Notes: generated from the sequence alone by a model not told the origin. Counted from the stretch's first letter, positions 1 to 9,579 are shown. The stretch is 35,449 nucleotides of DNA from Microbacteriaceae bacterium (GCA_021741825.1 JAIOXB010000003.1:1-35449); one strand, 5' to 3'. Program-made: numbers and translations.

Positions 1-1989
1 GGCGACTATTTGGCGGCGCTCTCTGATGCCGTCTGGTCGAGTTCTGCTCGCGAAGGGTTCGTTGAGTCTGTCCAAAAGATGCGCGAGCGAGTGACGGAGA
101 ACATTCCCGCCGAACTCAGAGACGTGCAAATCAAATTGGGTCCGGGTGGCCTTCGTGATGTCGAGTTCACCGTCCAGTTGTTGCAATTGGTTCACGGCAA
201 AGATGACGAGACGGTTCGTGTCCGAGACACCCTCACCGCAATTACCCGATTGTCTGAAGGGGGATACATCGGACGCCCGGAAGCGCTCTCGTTTTCGAAT
301 CATTATCGTAAATTGCGCGTGTTGGAACACCGCGTCCAACTGCTTGCACTTCGTCGAACGCATCTCATGCCGCGCGATCCCGAAACGTTACGCGTGGTTG
401 CACGGGCCTCAGGGCTCGCTGAGACGAGTGACGCGCTGCTAACTCGCTGGAATGACATTAAACGGGACGTTCGCTCCCTGCACCAAAGACTGTTTTACCG
501 ACCGCTTCTTTCTGCCGTTGCAAATCTGGGTGAGGACACGATTTCGTTGTCGAGCGCTCAGGCGGAAGCGCGTCTGCGGGCCAGTGGCTTTCGTGATCCC
601 GCTGGTGCACTGCGTCACATCGCTGCACTGACCACCGGTATCTCGCGAAGCGCCACGATCCAGCGGAACCTGCTGCCGGTGCTTCTACATTGGATGTCGG
701 AAGGCACCGACCCGGACGGCGGACTGGCTGCGTTTCGCACAATCAGCGACTCTCTCGGGGACTCGCCGTGGTATCTCCGGATGCTGCGCGACTCGGTTGG
801 CGCAGCACAGCGACTTAGCCGCGTGCTTTCGCTGTCACACTACGTTGCCACGTTGATCGAGCGGGTGCCCGATTCGGTCGCGTGGCTGGACGATGACGAG
901 AACTTGCGGCCCAGAACACTCGAGACGTTGTTGGAGGAGTTCGGTGCGATTGACTCCCGCCACGCCAACGTGGAGGACGCGGCCAAGGCGGTTCGCTTCG
1001 CGCGGAGGCGAGAACTGCTTCGCGTTGCGTTGGCCGCCGTGCTCGATCTCGTGGACATTGAACAGATCGGTATCGCACTGTCGGACATCGCGACGGCCAC
1101 GATTGAAGCTGCCACGCGACTCGCTCGCCGTGGAATCGACGGCGTCGAATTCGCCGTCATCGCGATGGGGCGTTTTGGTGGACGGGAACTCGGGTTCTCG
1201 TCGGACACCGACGTCGTCTGGGTGTTTCGCGACAACGGCGCGGGGGAGTCCGCCCACCAGAGCGCCGAGAAGATTGTTCACGCCGTTGTTCGGCTCACCG
1301 AAGACATGCGTTTTCCGCTCGACCTCGATGCGGGACTTCGACCGGAAGGAAAGAACGGTCCTCTCGTTCGCTCCCTCGATGCGTATCGCGCCTATTACGC
1401 CCAGTGGAGTGACATTTGGGAGACGCAGGCTCTCATTAGGGCGCGACCTGTGGCGGGCGATCCCGCCCTGTTGGCGGCGTTCGAGGAGATGGCTGATTCC
1501 GTCCGATACACGACCGACATTTCAGAGGAGGGAATCCGCGAAATCCGCCGAATCAAGGCTCGTGTCGAGACCGAAAGACTCCCGTTCGGTGCGGACCCCT
1601 CGCGGCACACCAAATTGGGTCGCGGCTCGCTCAGTGATGTTGAGTGGCTCGTCCAGTTGATTCAGTTGATGCACGGCAAGGGAAACAACGGCGTGAGGAC
1701 GCCCTCAACACTAGATGCTTTGGATGCTGAGGTCACCGGTGGATACCTGTCAGAGAGCGACGGCGCCGCCCTTCGCGAGGCCTGGCTGATGAGCTCTCGA
1801 GTTCGCTCGGCCACGACCCTCGTTACGGGCAAGGGGTCCGATGTCGTGCCCATGGATCGACGGGAACTTGAGGGAATCGCTCGGATACTCGCATACCCCG
1901 CGGGTCGGGGATCTGATCTGGAGAATGACTACTTGCGCATCACGCGCCAGAGTCGCCAGGTTTTCGAGCGAGTTTTCTACCCGAACTAA
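1..1989 (+). CDS. glnE: Bifunctional glutamine-synthetase adenylyltransferase/deadenylyltransferase, 5'-truncated by window edge
   Basis: Frame is open to base 1 (GDYLAALSDAVW...). Contains LGPGGLRDVEFTVQLLQL, GRFGGRELGFSSDTDVVWVF and KLGRGSLSDVEWLVQLIQL repeats typical of GlnE; sits next to glnA. Confidence 0.95.
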   Translation, partial: GDYLAALSDAVWSSSAREGFVESVQKMRERVTENIPAELRDVQIKLGPGGLRDVEFTVQLLQLVHGKDDETVRVRDTLTAITRLSEGGYIGRPEALSFSNHYRKLRVLEHRVQLLALRRTHLMPRDPETLRVVARASGLAETSDALLTRWNDIKRDVRSLHQRLFYRPLLSAVANLGEDTISLSSAQAEARLRASGFRDPAGALRHIAALTTGISRSATIQRNLLPVLLHWMSEGTDPDGGLAAFRTISDSLGDSPWYLRMLRDSVGAAQRLSRVLSLSHYVATLIERVPDSVAWLDDDENLRPRTLETLLEEFGAIDSRHANVEDAAKAVRFARRRELLRVALAAVLDLVDIEQIGIALSDIATATIEAATRLARRGIDGVEFAVIAMGRFGGRELGFSSDTDVVWVFRDNGAGESAHQSAEKIVHAVVRLTEDMRFPLDLDAGLRPEGKNGPLVRSLDAYRAYYAQWSDIWETQALIRARPVAGDPALLAAFEEMADSVRYTTDISEEGIREIRRIKARVETERLPFGADPSRHTKLGRGSLSDVEWLVQLIQLMHGKGNNGVRTPSTLDALDAEVTGGYLSESDGAALREAWLMSSRVRSATTLVTGKGSDVVPMDRRELEGIARILAYPAGRGSDLENDYLRITRQSRQVFERVFYPN

Positions 1990-1997
1990 CGACGAAA

Positions 1998-2017
1998 GCG
2001 CCACCCGACGGTGACGC
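1998..2017. terminator. Possible bidirectional terminator hairpin between glnE and glnA
   Basis: GCGCCACC-CGAC-GGTGACGC, 8-bp stem with one C/A mismatch, in the 46-bp convergent gap; no U-tract. Confidence 0.3.
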
Positions 2018-2035
2018 CTCGTCGCACGACGTTGG

Positions 2036-3460
2036 TTAGCAGGAGAACGTGGTCTCGTACTCAAAGGGGTGCGGGCGCTGCGCGGACGGAAGAACTTCCA
2101 TCGCACGCTTCATGCTCACCCATTCGTCGATAAGGTCCTTCGTGAAGACATTCCCCTGCAGCAGGAACTCGTGGTCGTTTTCGAGCGCGATGAGCGCTTC
2201 CTCGAGCGAACCAGGGACCTGGGGGATGAGCTTCGCTTCATCAGCGGGGAGCTCGTAGAGGTCCTTGTCGACAGGCTCGTGAGGCTCAATCTTGTTGAGG
2301 ACTCCGTCCAGTCCCGCCATCATCTGCACCGCGAACGCGAGGTACGGGTTGCTCGACGCGTCGGGCGCCCGGAACTCGATGCGCTTGGCCTTGGGGTTCG
2401 TTCCGGTGATGGGGATACGAATCGCAGCCGAACGGTTTCCGGCCGAGTAGACCAGGTTGACGGGGGCCTCAAAACCCTTGACGAGGCGCCGGTAGGAGTT
2501 CATCGTGGGGTTCGTGAACGCGAGGATTGCGCCGGCGTGCTTGAGGATGCCACCGATGTACCACCGCGCGATGTCCGAAAGTCCCGCGTAACCCTTTTCG
2601 TCGTAGAACAAGGGCTTGCCCTTGGCCCACAGCGACTGGTGGGTGTGCATGCCCGAACCGTTGTCGTTGAAGAGGGGCTTTGGCATGAACGTCGCGACCT
2701 TGCCGTGGATGTCTGCTTCGTTCTTGACGATGTACTTGAATTTCAAGAGGTCATCAGCAGACTGCACCATCGTGTTGAAACGGTAGTTGATCTCGCACTG
2801 ACCGGCGGTTCCCACCTCGTGGTGCGAACGCTCAACCTCGAGGCCGGCGTCGGCGAGCTGGAGGCAGATCTGGTCTCGCAAGTCGGCGAGTTTATCGACG
2901 GGACTCACCGGGAAGTAGCCGCCCTTGTGCGGCGTCTTGTTGGCGAGGTTTCCGCCCTCTTCCTTACGACCCGTGTTCCAGGCGGCCTCTTCCGAATCGA
3001 CATGGTAAAAAGACGAGCCGCTCGAAACCTCGTAGCGCACGTCATCGAAGATAAAGAACTCCGCTTCCGGCGCAAAAAATGCCGTGTCCGCGATTCCGGT
3101 CGACGCGAGGTACTTCTCGGCCTTCTTTGCCACTTGACGCGGGTCGCGGTGGTAAATCTCTCCGTTGCGCGGGTTGTAGATATCGAAGATAAGAATGAGC
3201 GTCTTTTCGACGCGGTAGGGATCGACGTACGCGGTCGTCACATCGGGGATCAACTGCAGGTCGCTCTCGGCGATTCCCTGGAATCCCGTGATGGATGAGC
3301 CGTCAAAGAGCTGTCCGACAGAGAAGAACTCTTCGTCCACGGTGCTCGCGGGGATGTTGAAGTGCTGCTGAATGCCGGGGAGGTCCGTGAACCGAATGTC
3401 GAGGAACTTGACGTCCTCTTTCTTGATGAAGGCAAGAACTTCGGCTGGGGTCTTAAACAT
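2036..3460 (-). CDS. glnA: Glutamine synthetase type I
   Basis: MFKTPAEVLAFIKKEDVKFLDIRFTDLPG..., NRSAAIRIPI, adenylylation-site motif KDLYELP. Start taken at ATG 3460 with AGGAGG upstream. Confidence 0.98.
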   Translation of the reverse strand: MFKTPAEVLAFIKKEDVKFLDIRFTDLPGIQQHFNIPASTVDEEFFSVGQLFDGSSITGFQGIAESDLQLIPDVTTAYVDPYRVEKTLILIFDIYNPRNGEIYHRDPRQVAKKAEKYLASTGIADTAFFAPEAEFFIFDDVRYEVSSGSSFYHVDSEEAAWNTGRKEEGGNLANKTPHKGGYFPVSPVDKLADLRDQICLQLADAGLEVERSHHEVGTAGQCEINYRFNTMVQSADDLLKFKYIVKNEADIHGKVATFMPKPLFNDNGSGMHTHQSLWAKGKPLFYDEKGYAGLSDIARWYIGGILKHAGAILAFTNPTMNSYRRLVKGFEAPVNLVYSAGNRSAAIRIPITGTNPKAKRIEFRAPDASSNPYLAFAVQMMAGLDGVLNKIEPHEPVDKDLYELPADEAKLIPQVPGSLEEALIALENDHEFLLQGNVFTKDLIDEWVSMKRAMEVLPSAQRPHPFEYETTFSC

Positions 3461-3520
3461 GTTTCCTCCTACTGGTCGGGTCATACTGCTGTAGCAGTTG
3501 CTCCACGGTACCGAGGATGT

Positions 3521-3558
3521 GTGTCTTAACCGTCACACGAATGTTTCGGGGATGTTAC
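3521..3558 (-). promoter_or_regulatory. GlnR-like box upstream of glnA
   Basis: Minus strand reads GTAAC-n6-GAAAC-n6-GTGAC-n6-GACAC, matching the actinobacterial GlnR layout gTnAc-n6-GaAAc-n6-GtnAc-n6-GaAAc; 61 bp upstream of the glnA start. Confidence 0.7.
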
Positions 3559-3571
3559 AGACCGCCGGGCG

Positions 3572-4249
3572 TTAGCGAGGTCGGGGGGCGCGCATCTTGG
3601 TCGGGTCAATGCCCTTGGGCATCATCGACGCGGGAGTTTTGGCGATCGAGTTGAGTCGGTTCGACACGACCACAATCTCGGGCTTACGAACGCGCCCCTT
3701 GAGTTTGTAAAGCGCAGGGAAGAACTCCTTCAGCGTCATGCCATCCGGGCCAACGTGGAGCAAGTGAACCGGCACACCGGGAACGATGCGCTGAACCTCT
3801 TTGCGGGCGTCCTCGACGAGAGGAGCGATTCGAGAGCGAACTCCTTCCGATACAAGGACGACACCGGGCTTGCCAACAACCCGATACACGATGTCCTGGC
3901 TCTTGTTCATACGAATCGGCATATCGTTTCCACGCCATGAGCGACGAAGTTGATTCTTGATTAGCGCGGACACCGCACCGACCTGTCCCTGCAGGTTCGT
4001 GTACATCAGGCGCTGAGTCAGTTGTCCGAGGACGATGAGGAAACCGAGAACACCGGTGAGAACTCCGAGAATGATGGAAACGACGAAGCTGATCGGTTCG
4101 CCGCCGGTCGCCAGAATCGCGAACACGATTCCACCAGCGATCGGGCCGAGCGTGCCAAGAACGAGCCAGATTATCGCGAGGCGATCGCGTTTGATGACGA
4201 GGACGAGGACGTCAAAGATCTGGCGGACGCGGCCGGGTTCTTTTGCCAT
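3572..4249 (-). CDS. DUF4191 family membrane protein
   Basis: 225 aa, two N-terminal TM segments, sequence and locus (next to glnA) typical of DUF4191 (Rv2219-like). Confidence 0.9.
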   Translation of the reverse strand: MAKEPGRVRQIFDVLVLVIKRDRLAIIWLVLGTLGPIAGGIVFAILATGGEPISFVVSIILGVLTGVLGFLIVLGQLTQRLMYTNLQGQVGAVSALIKNQLRRSWRGNDMPIRMNKSQDIVYRVVGKPGVVLVSEGVRSRIAPLVEDARKEVQRIVPGVPVHLLHVGPDGMTLKEFFPALYKLKGRVRKPEIVVVSNRLNSIAKTPASMMPKGIDPTKMRAPRPR

Positions 4250-4258
4250 GCTGTTCTC

Positions 4259-5680
4259 CTAGTAACCGAGGTCGGAGGCGGTGAACGCGCCTGCTTCGAG
4301 TCGAGACTTCATCGCGCTGAGGAAGCGGGCGGCGTCTGCCCCGTCGACGATTCGGTGGTCGTACGACAGTGCGAGGTAAACCATCGAACGGATGGCGATC
4401 GAGTCGCCACCCATGACCACGGGACGTTTGACCACTGCTCCGAGTCCCAGAATCGCTGACTGAGGAAGGAAGACGACGGGAGTGTCGAACAAGGCGCCTC
4501 GCGACCCGGTGTTGGTCACCGTGAACGTACCGCCCTGCAATTCATCCGGGGTGAGCTTGTTGTTGCGCGTCCGGTCGGCGAGGTCGGCGATCTCGGCCGC
4601 CAGCGCGGCAATGCTCTTTCCGCCGGCATTCTTCACAACGGGGGTGAGGAGCCCGCGCTCGGTGTCGACGGCAATCGAGATGTTTTCGAAGGCGGGGTAG
4701 ACGATGTCTTCACCCTGGACAGTGCTGTTGATAATCGGGAATGCCTGAAGCGCTTCGACCGACGCCTTGACGAAGAATGGGAGGAACGTGAGTTTCTGGC
4801 CCGTCTTCGCCTGGAAATCCGCTTTGATGTGGTCGCGAAGGTTCGATACTTCGGTGACATCCACCTCGACAACGGTGGTGAGTTGAGCGGTAGACGTCAT
4901 CGAGAGAACGGCGCGTTCGGCGATGACCTTGCGGAGGCGTGACATCGGGACGCGAGTCCCCCGAAGATCTGACGTCACGAGAGCAACGCCGCCTTCCTGC
5001 GAAATCGTCGCAGCCACGGGCGCCGGCAAAGTGCTGGCGGCGACGACGACGGGCACGGCGGGTGTTGCGGGTGCTGCGCTGGCTCCTGCGGCAAGGACGT
5101 CTTCTTTACGGATGCGACCACCGATGCCGGTTCCAACAATTCCGGCGAGGTCGACTCCGCGATCGTGTGCCAACTTGCGCACAATCGGGCTCACGTAGGG
5201 GTTTCCAAAGCGCGGTGTGGGCGGGGCCACGGGGGGAGCGACGACGGGCGCGACCTGAACCGGCGCCGCGGCAACCACGGGAGGCGACACGATAACCGGT
5301 TCGGACATCACGGGTGCCTCGACGACGGGCGGGGGAGTAACGGGTGCCTCGACGACGGGAACAACCACGGGCTCGGGGGTCTCGGGAACGGAGGCCACAG
5401 GCGCAGCCGGAGCCGCGACCGGCGCGGCGGGGGCAGCACCGCTTCCCTCACCGATACGCGCGAGCGGGGCACCGACCTCGACGGTCTCGTCTTCTTGGGC
5501 AAAAATCTCTTCGAGGACACCAGCTACGGGCGACGGAATCTCGGTATCGACCTTGTCGGTTGACACCTCGACAATCGGTTCGTCGACAGCCACCGAGTCT
5601 CCGACCTTTTTCAGCCAGCGAGTCACGGTTCCCTCCGTGACGCTCTCGCCGAGTGCGGGAAGATTGACGTTCGTGCTCAT
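4259..5680 (-). CDS. sucB: Dihydrolipoamide acyltransferase (2-oxoglutarate dehydrogenase E2), single lipoyl domain
   Basis: Lipoyl motif EVSTDKVDTEIPSP, Pro/Val/Ala linker, peripheral-subunit-binding domain (YVSPIVRKLAHDRGVDLAGIVGTGIGGRIRKEDV), catalytic SYDHRIVDGADAARFL. Confidence 0.95.
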   Translation of the reverse strand: MSTNVNLPALGESVTEGTVTRWLKKVGDSVAVDEPIVEVSTDKVDTEIPSPVAGVLEEIFAQEDETVEVGAPLARIGEGSGAAPAAPVAAPAAPVASVPETPEPVVVPVVEAPVTPPPVVEAPVMSEPVIVSPPVVAAAPVQVAPVVAPPVAPPTPRFGNPYVSPIVRKLAHDRGVDLAGIVGTGIGGRIRKEDVLAAGASAAPATPAVPVVVAASTLPAPVAATISQEGGVALVTSDLRGTRVPMSRLRKVIAERAVLSMTSTAQLTTVVEVDVTEVSNLRDHIKADFQAKTGQKLTFLPFFVKASVEALQAFPIINSTVQGEDIVYPAFENISIAVDTERGLLTPVVKNAGGKSIAALAAEIADLADRTRNNKLTPDELQGGTFTVTNTGSRGALFDTPVVFLPQSAILGLGAVVKRPVVMGGDSIAIRSMVYLALSYDHRIVDGADAARFLSAMKSRLEAGAFTASDLGY

Positions 5681-5706
5681 GTTGATTCGTTCTCCTTGAA
5701 CAGTTG

Positions 5707-7080
5707 TTACATCGCGTGAAGCGGTTTGCCCGCGAGGGCCATGAACGCTTCACCAAGTGCTTCGTTTTGAGTGGGGTGGGCGTGAAGGTGCGGCGCGACG
5801 TCTTCAGGATGCGCCTCCCAGTTCACAATCATCTGCGCCTCACCGAGCAGTTCGCCAACGCGCGCGCCGATCATGTGAACCCCGACAACCGGTCCGTCGA
5901 CAACTCGAATAACCTTGATCGAACCAGCGGTCTCGAGGATGTGGCTCTTGCCGTTACCGGCCAGGTTGTAGTCGTAAATGGCAATCGCCGCATCGCCGTA
6001 CTGCTCTTTTGCCGCGGTTTCGGACAGACCAACTGACGCGATTTCGGGCTCGGAGTATGTGACCTTGGGAATGTTGACGTCCGAAACCACCATGGGGTTC
6101 AGTCCGGCGAGCTCTTCGGCGACGAAAATCCCGTGCTGGTAGCCACGGTGAGCGAGTTGGAGTCCGGGAACAATGTCACCGACGGCGTAAACGCCGGGAA
6201 TGTTGGTTAGAAGTCGTTCGTTCGTGAGAACGTAACCGCGATCCATCGCGACTCCGACCTCTTCGAAACCGCAATTCGCCGTCTGAGCGCCACGACCGAT
6301 TGCAACGAGCAAGACATCCGCGGTCAGAGTTTCTCCGCCCTCTAGGGTGACCGTGACGCCGTTGGCGTCCTGGGTTGCGCTTTCGAACCGGACGCCTGTT
6401 TTGAAGTTGATTCCGCGCTTTCGGAACGCGCGCTCGAATTGCTTGGAAACGGATTCGTCCTCGTTAGGGACGAGGCGGGGGAGTCCCTCGACGATGGTGA
6501 CCTCGGTTCCCCACGATCGCCAGACGGACGAGAACTCGACACCGATCACGCCACCACCGAGAACGATTGCGCTTTGTGGGACGTAGTCCAGGGTGATTGC
6601 TTGTTCGGAGGTCAGGAAGCGTCCGCCAATCTCGAGGCCGGGGAGCGTCTTTGCGTAGGAACCCGTCGCGAGCACCACGTTGGTACCGGTGATTGTGGTG
6701 TCACCGACCTGAACGGTGTTCGGCGACGTGAGCGTTCCGTATCCGTCGTAAGTGGTGACTCCACGAGCCTTGAGCAGTCCCTGAAGTCCCTTGAACTTGG
6801 AATCGATGATTCCCTGCCGATAGGTAGAGACGGCGGCTACGTCGATCCCGCCGAGCGTTGCGTCAACGCCAAACTTCGCCGCGTCACGGACGCTGTCCGC
6901 AACCTCAGCGGCGTGAAGCAGAGCTTTCGTCGGAATACAACCGACGTGCAAGCAGGTGCCGCCGACCTTGTCTTTTTCAACGAGCGCGACGCTCATGCCC
7001 AACTGACTTGCGCGGAGTGCGGCCGAATAACCACCGCTTCCGCCACCAAGAACGACGAGATCTACTGCTACGTCAGCCAC
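5707..7080 (-). CDS. lpdA: Dihydrolipoyl dehydrogenase
   Basis: GGGSGGYSAALRA FAD motif, redox GGTCLHVGCIPTKALL, C-terminal HAHPTQNEALGEAF. Likely GTG start at 7080; the ORF track extends to 7116. Confidence 0.96.
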   Translation of the reverse strand: MADVAVDLVVLGGGSGGYSAALRASQLGMSVALVEKDKVGGTCLHVGCIPTKALLHAAEVADSVRDAAKFGVDATLGGIDVAAVSTYRQGIIDSKFKGLQGLLKARGVTTYDGYGTLTSPNTVQVGDTTITGTNVVLATGSYAKTLPGLEIGGRFLTSEQAITLDYVPQSAIVLGGGVIGVEFSSVWRSWGTEVTIVEGLPRLVPNEDESVSKQFERAFRKRGINFKTGVRFESATQDANGVTVTLEGGETLTADVLLVAIGRGAQTANCGFEEVGVAMDRGYVLTNERLLTNIPGVYAVGDIVPGLQLAHRGYQHGIFVAEELAGLNPMVVSDVNIPKVTYSEPEIASVGLSETAAKEQYGDAAIAIYDYNLAGNGKSHILETAGSIKVIRVVDGPVVGVHMIGARVGELLGEAQMIVNWEAHPEDVAPHLHAHPTQNEALGEAFMALAGKPLHAM

Positions 7081-7155
7081 CAACACTCCTTGAAATTGTG
7101 AATGGGACTGGGCCACGCGGGAAATGCTGGAACCCAGTGATAACCGTGTTCGAGC

Positions 7156-8625
7156 CTACCGCTTGTTGAGGGGTGCGTCGGCAAGCCGGCGGGCAAGTTC
7201 GATGAGGGTTCTCACCATCGTTCCGGTTGCGCCCTTCGGAACGAACCCGTAGGGAGCGTTGGCGTTGTTGGCTGGACCGGCGATGTCGAGGTGAGCCCAC
7301 GGAATACGTTTCCCCTCAGCGTCAGTTCCGACAAATTCGCGAAGGAAAACGCCGCCGATAAGCATTCCTCCCGCGGTGTTGCCGATCTTGGAATTTGCGA
7401 TATCGGCGACGTCGCTCGCCAGAACCGGCAACAGGTATTCGGGAAGCGGCATCGTCCACGATTCTTCACCGACGGCGTCAGAAGCGGACGTCACGGCGGA
7501 CGCCACAGCGGCATCGCCCATGACGGCGGCGATTCGATCACCGAGGGCAACGCGGGCGGCCCCGGTGAGTGTTGCGACGTCGATGATGTAGTCGGGGTTT
7601 TCCTCGCTCGCGGCGACGAGACCATCGGCGAGCACGACTCGTCCCTCGGCATCGGTGTTCGTCACTTCCACGGTCTTTCCACCGCGAATCGTAATGACGT
7701 CGTTCGGGCGAATTGCGGTGCCGGAGGGCATGTTTTCAGCAATGCACAACCATGCCGTGACCGCAATGGGAATCTTGCGTTCGGCTATCGCACGAGTCAC
7801 GGCGAACACCGTCGCGGCACCTGTCATGTCGTATTTCATCCCGACCATCGAGTTCGCCGGTTTGATGGACAACCCCCCGGTATCGAACGTGATGCCCTTG
7901 CCGACGAGCGCGATGTGTCGTTTCGCCCCCTTCGGTGCATACCGAACGATGACGAGGCGGGGCGGCCGAGATGATCCGGCGCCAATTCCCAAAATTCCAC
8001 CGTATTTGCCGCGTTCGAGTGCGTCCACGTCGAGCACTTCAACTCGGAGATCTGTGCCCTTCGACAGCTCAACGACTCGGCGGGCCAACTCGTCAGGACT
8101 GAGGATGTTGGGAACCTCGGTGACGAGGTCGCGCACAATCCCGACGGCCTCGACGCCCGGTCGGATGTCGTCGAGAAGTGGGGCGTGTCGCGCGACAAGA
8201 GTGAGTTCCGTGACGAGCGACGGGCCGTCACCGCTTTTACGAGTCATCGTTTTCAGGGTGCCCAACAGCGCACCCTCAGCGATAGCGGTTGCTTCTGCGC
8301 TGGTCCGAGTGGCGATATTCACGACCACGTGACCAGAGAGTGATCGTGTGGCCGTCGCGGCCGCATAGCGGAGGTTTGTGACGCGCGCGGGCGCGGACCC
8401 GAAACCGACGAGAACGATCGTGCGATAGTCGCTCCACTGAGGCGCGGGCAGCATCGACGTCGAATCTTTTCCGCCGTCGAAACCGATGCGGTCGATTGCG
8501 TCGGTTAGCCACCGCCCCAATTTGCCGCGAATGCCGTGAGACATTTCGCCGTCTGAGTTTTTTAGGGCGACGAGGACCAAAACATCGCCGGGAACAAGGG
8601 AACGGGAGTGCGAAACGGAAGTCAT
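7156..8625 (-). CDS. pepA: Leucyl aminopeptidase (M17)
   Basis: GKGITFDTGGLSIKP, VTNTDAEGRVVLADGL, ATLTGAARVALG. Start at ATG 8625; the upstream 338-aa extension in the track is antisense to the PAC2 gene. Confidence 0.95.
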   Translation of the reverse strand: MTSVSHSRSLVPGDVLVLVALKNSDGEMSHGIRGKLGRWLTDAIDRIGFDGGKDSTSMLPAPQWSDYRTIVLVGFGSAPARVTNLRYAAATATRSLSGHVVVNIATRTSAEATAIAEGALLGTLKTMTRKSGDGPSLVTELTLVARHAPLLDDIRPGVEAVGIVRDLVTEVPNILSPDELARRVVELSKGTDLRVEVLDVDALERGKYGGILGIGAGSSRPPRLVIVRYAPKGAKRHIALVGKGITFDTGGLSIKPANSMVGMKYDMTGAATVFAVTRAIAERKIPIAVTAWLCIAENMPSGTAIRPNDVITIRGGKTVEVTNTDAEGRVVLADGLVAASEENPDYIIDVATLTGAARVALGDRIAAVMGDAAVASAVTSASDAVGEESWTMPLPEYLLPVLASDVADIANSKIGNTAGGMLIGGVFLREFVGTDAEGKRIPWAHLDIAGPANNANAPYGFVPKGATGTMVRTLIELARRLADAPLNKR

Positions 8626-8673
8626 ACTCCCAGCGTAGGCGAGGCGTTCGGGATACCGCCGTAGCATGGAGGC

Positions 8674-9579
8674 ATGAGCGTGGGACGGTTGGTCTACCGA
8701 GAGTTGGGTGTTGACGTACCTCGCGGTCTGCCGCTCGTGATTCTGCTCACTGGCTTTATCGACGCTGGACGGTCGGTCGCGACGGCGGCTCGGCATCTGC
8801 TCGACTCCACCACCCACGAGCGCGTGTGGGTGTTCGACAACGACGAGCTCTTGGATTATCGCGCCCGTCGACCGACGTTCACTTTCGAACAGACCCGACT
8901 CACGGATTACCGCCCGCCGGAACTCGTGTTGAGGCTCGTTACCGACGAACTCGGAGAGCAGTTCCTGTTGCTGACCGGTTACGAGCCTGATTATCGCTGG
9001 GAAGCGGCGGCCGAAGCCGTCGTCACCGCGATCGAAACTTTCGAGACCTCCGAGACAATGTGGGTTCACGCGATTCCCATGCCGGTTCCGCACACTCGAC
9101 CCGTGGGGATGACCGTGAGCGGAAATCGCGACGACCTGATCGAACAGTATTCGGTGTGGAAACCGACGACCGAGGTTCCCGGTACGTTCGTGCATCTCGT
9201 CGAATTTATGCTCACCAAACTCGAGCACCCCGTTGCTGGCTTTGTTTTGTTGATACCCCACTACCTTGCTGATGCGGAATTCCCAGCCGGAACGCTTGCC
9301 GTCGTCGATGCGATCACCACTGGCACGGGAATATCGCTGCAAACCGACGCGTTGAGAGAAACGGGCCGGGAGTTCCTCACGGGGATTGCCGATCAAGTGA
9401 CCGACAACGACGAACTCGCGAAACTCATCACAAATCTGGAAAGTCGTCACGACACGTACATGTTGGACAATCCAACACCGTCGCCCTTTGTGGATGACGA
9501 AGGACAGTTCCCCAGCGCCGAGAGCATCGCGGCCGAGTTGGAAAACTTCCTGCGAACACGAGGCACACCGGACGACTAG
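8674..9579 (+). CDS. PAC2 family (proteasome-assembly-chaperone-like) protein
   Basis: LPLVILLTGFIDAGRSVATAARHLL, PMPVPHTRP, HYLADAEFP; typical actinobacterial PAC2. GTG 8680 may be the true start because GGAGG lies 7 nt upstream of it. Confidence 0.88.
   Translation: MSVGRLVYRELGVDVPRGLPLVILLTGFIDAGRSVATAARHLLDSTTHERVWVFDNDELLDYRARRPTFTFEQTRLTDYRPPELVLRLVTDELGEQFLLLTGYEPDYRWEAAAEAVVTAIETFETSETMWVHAIPMPVPHTRPVGMTVSGNRDDLIEQYSVWKPTTEVPGTFVHLVEFMLTKLEHPVAGFVLLIPHYLADAEFPAGTLAVVDAITTGTGISLQTDALRETGREFLTGIADQVTDNDELAKLITNLESRHDTYMLDNPTPSPFVDDEGQFPSAESIAAELENFLRTRGTPDD

Noticed and set aside
893-1660. 255-aa plus ORF overlapping glnE in another frame
   Set aside because: Arg/Ser-rich out-of-frame shadow; glnE motifs continue throughout.
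2069-3298. 409-aa plus-strand ORF antisense to glnA
   Set aside because: No recognisable domain, Arg/Val/Asp-rich composition typical of an antisense shadow of a high-GC conserved gene; glnA is unambiguous.
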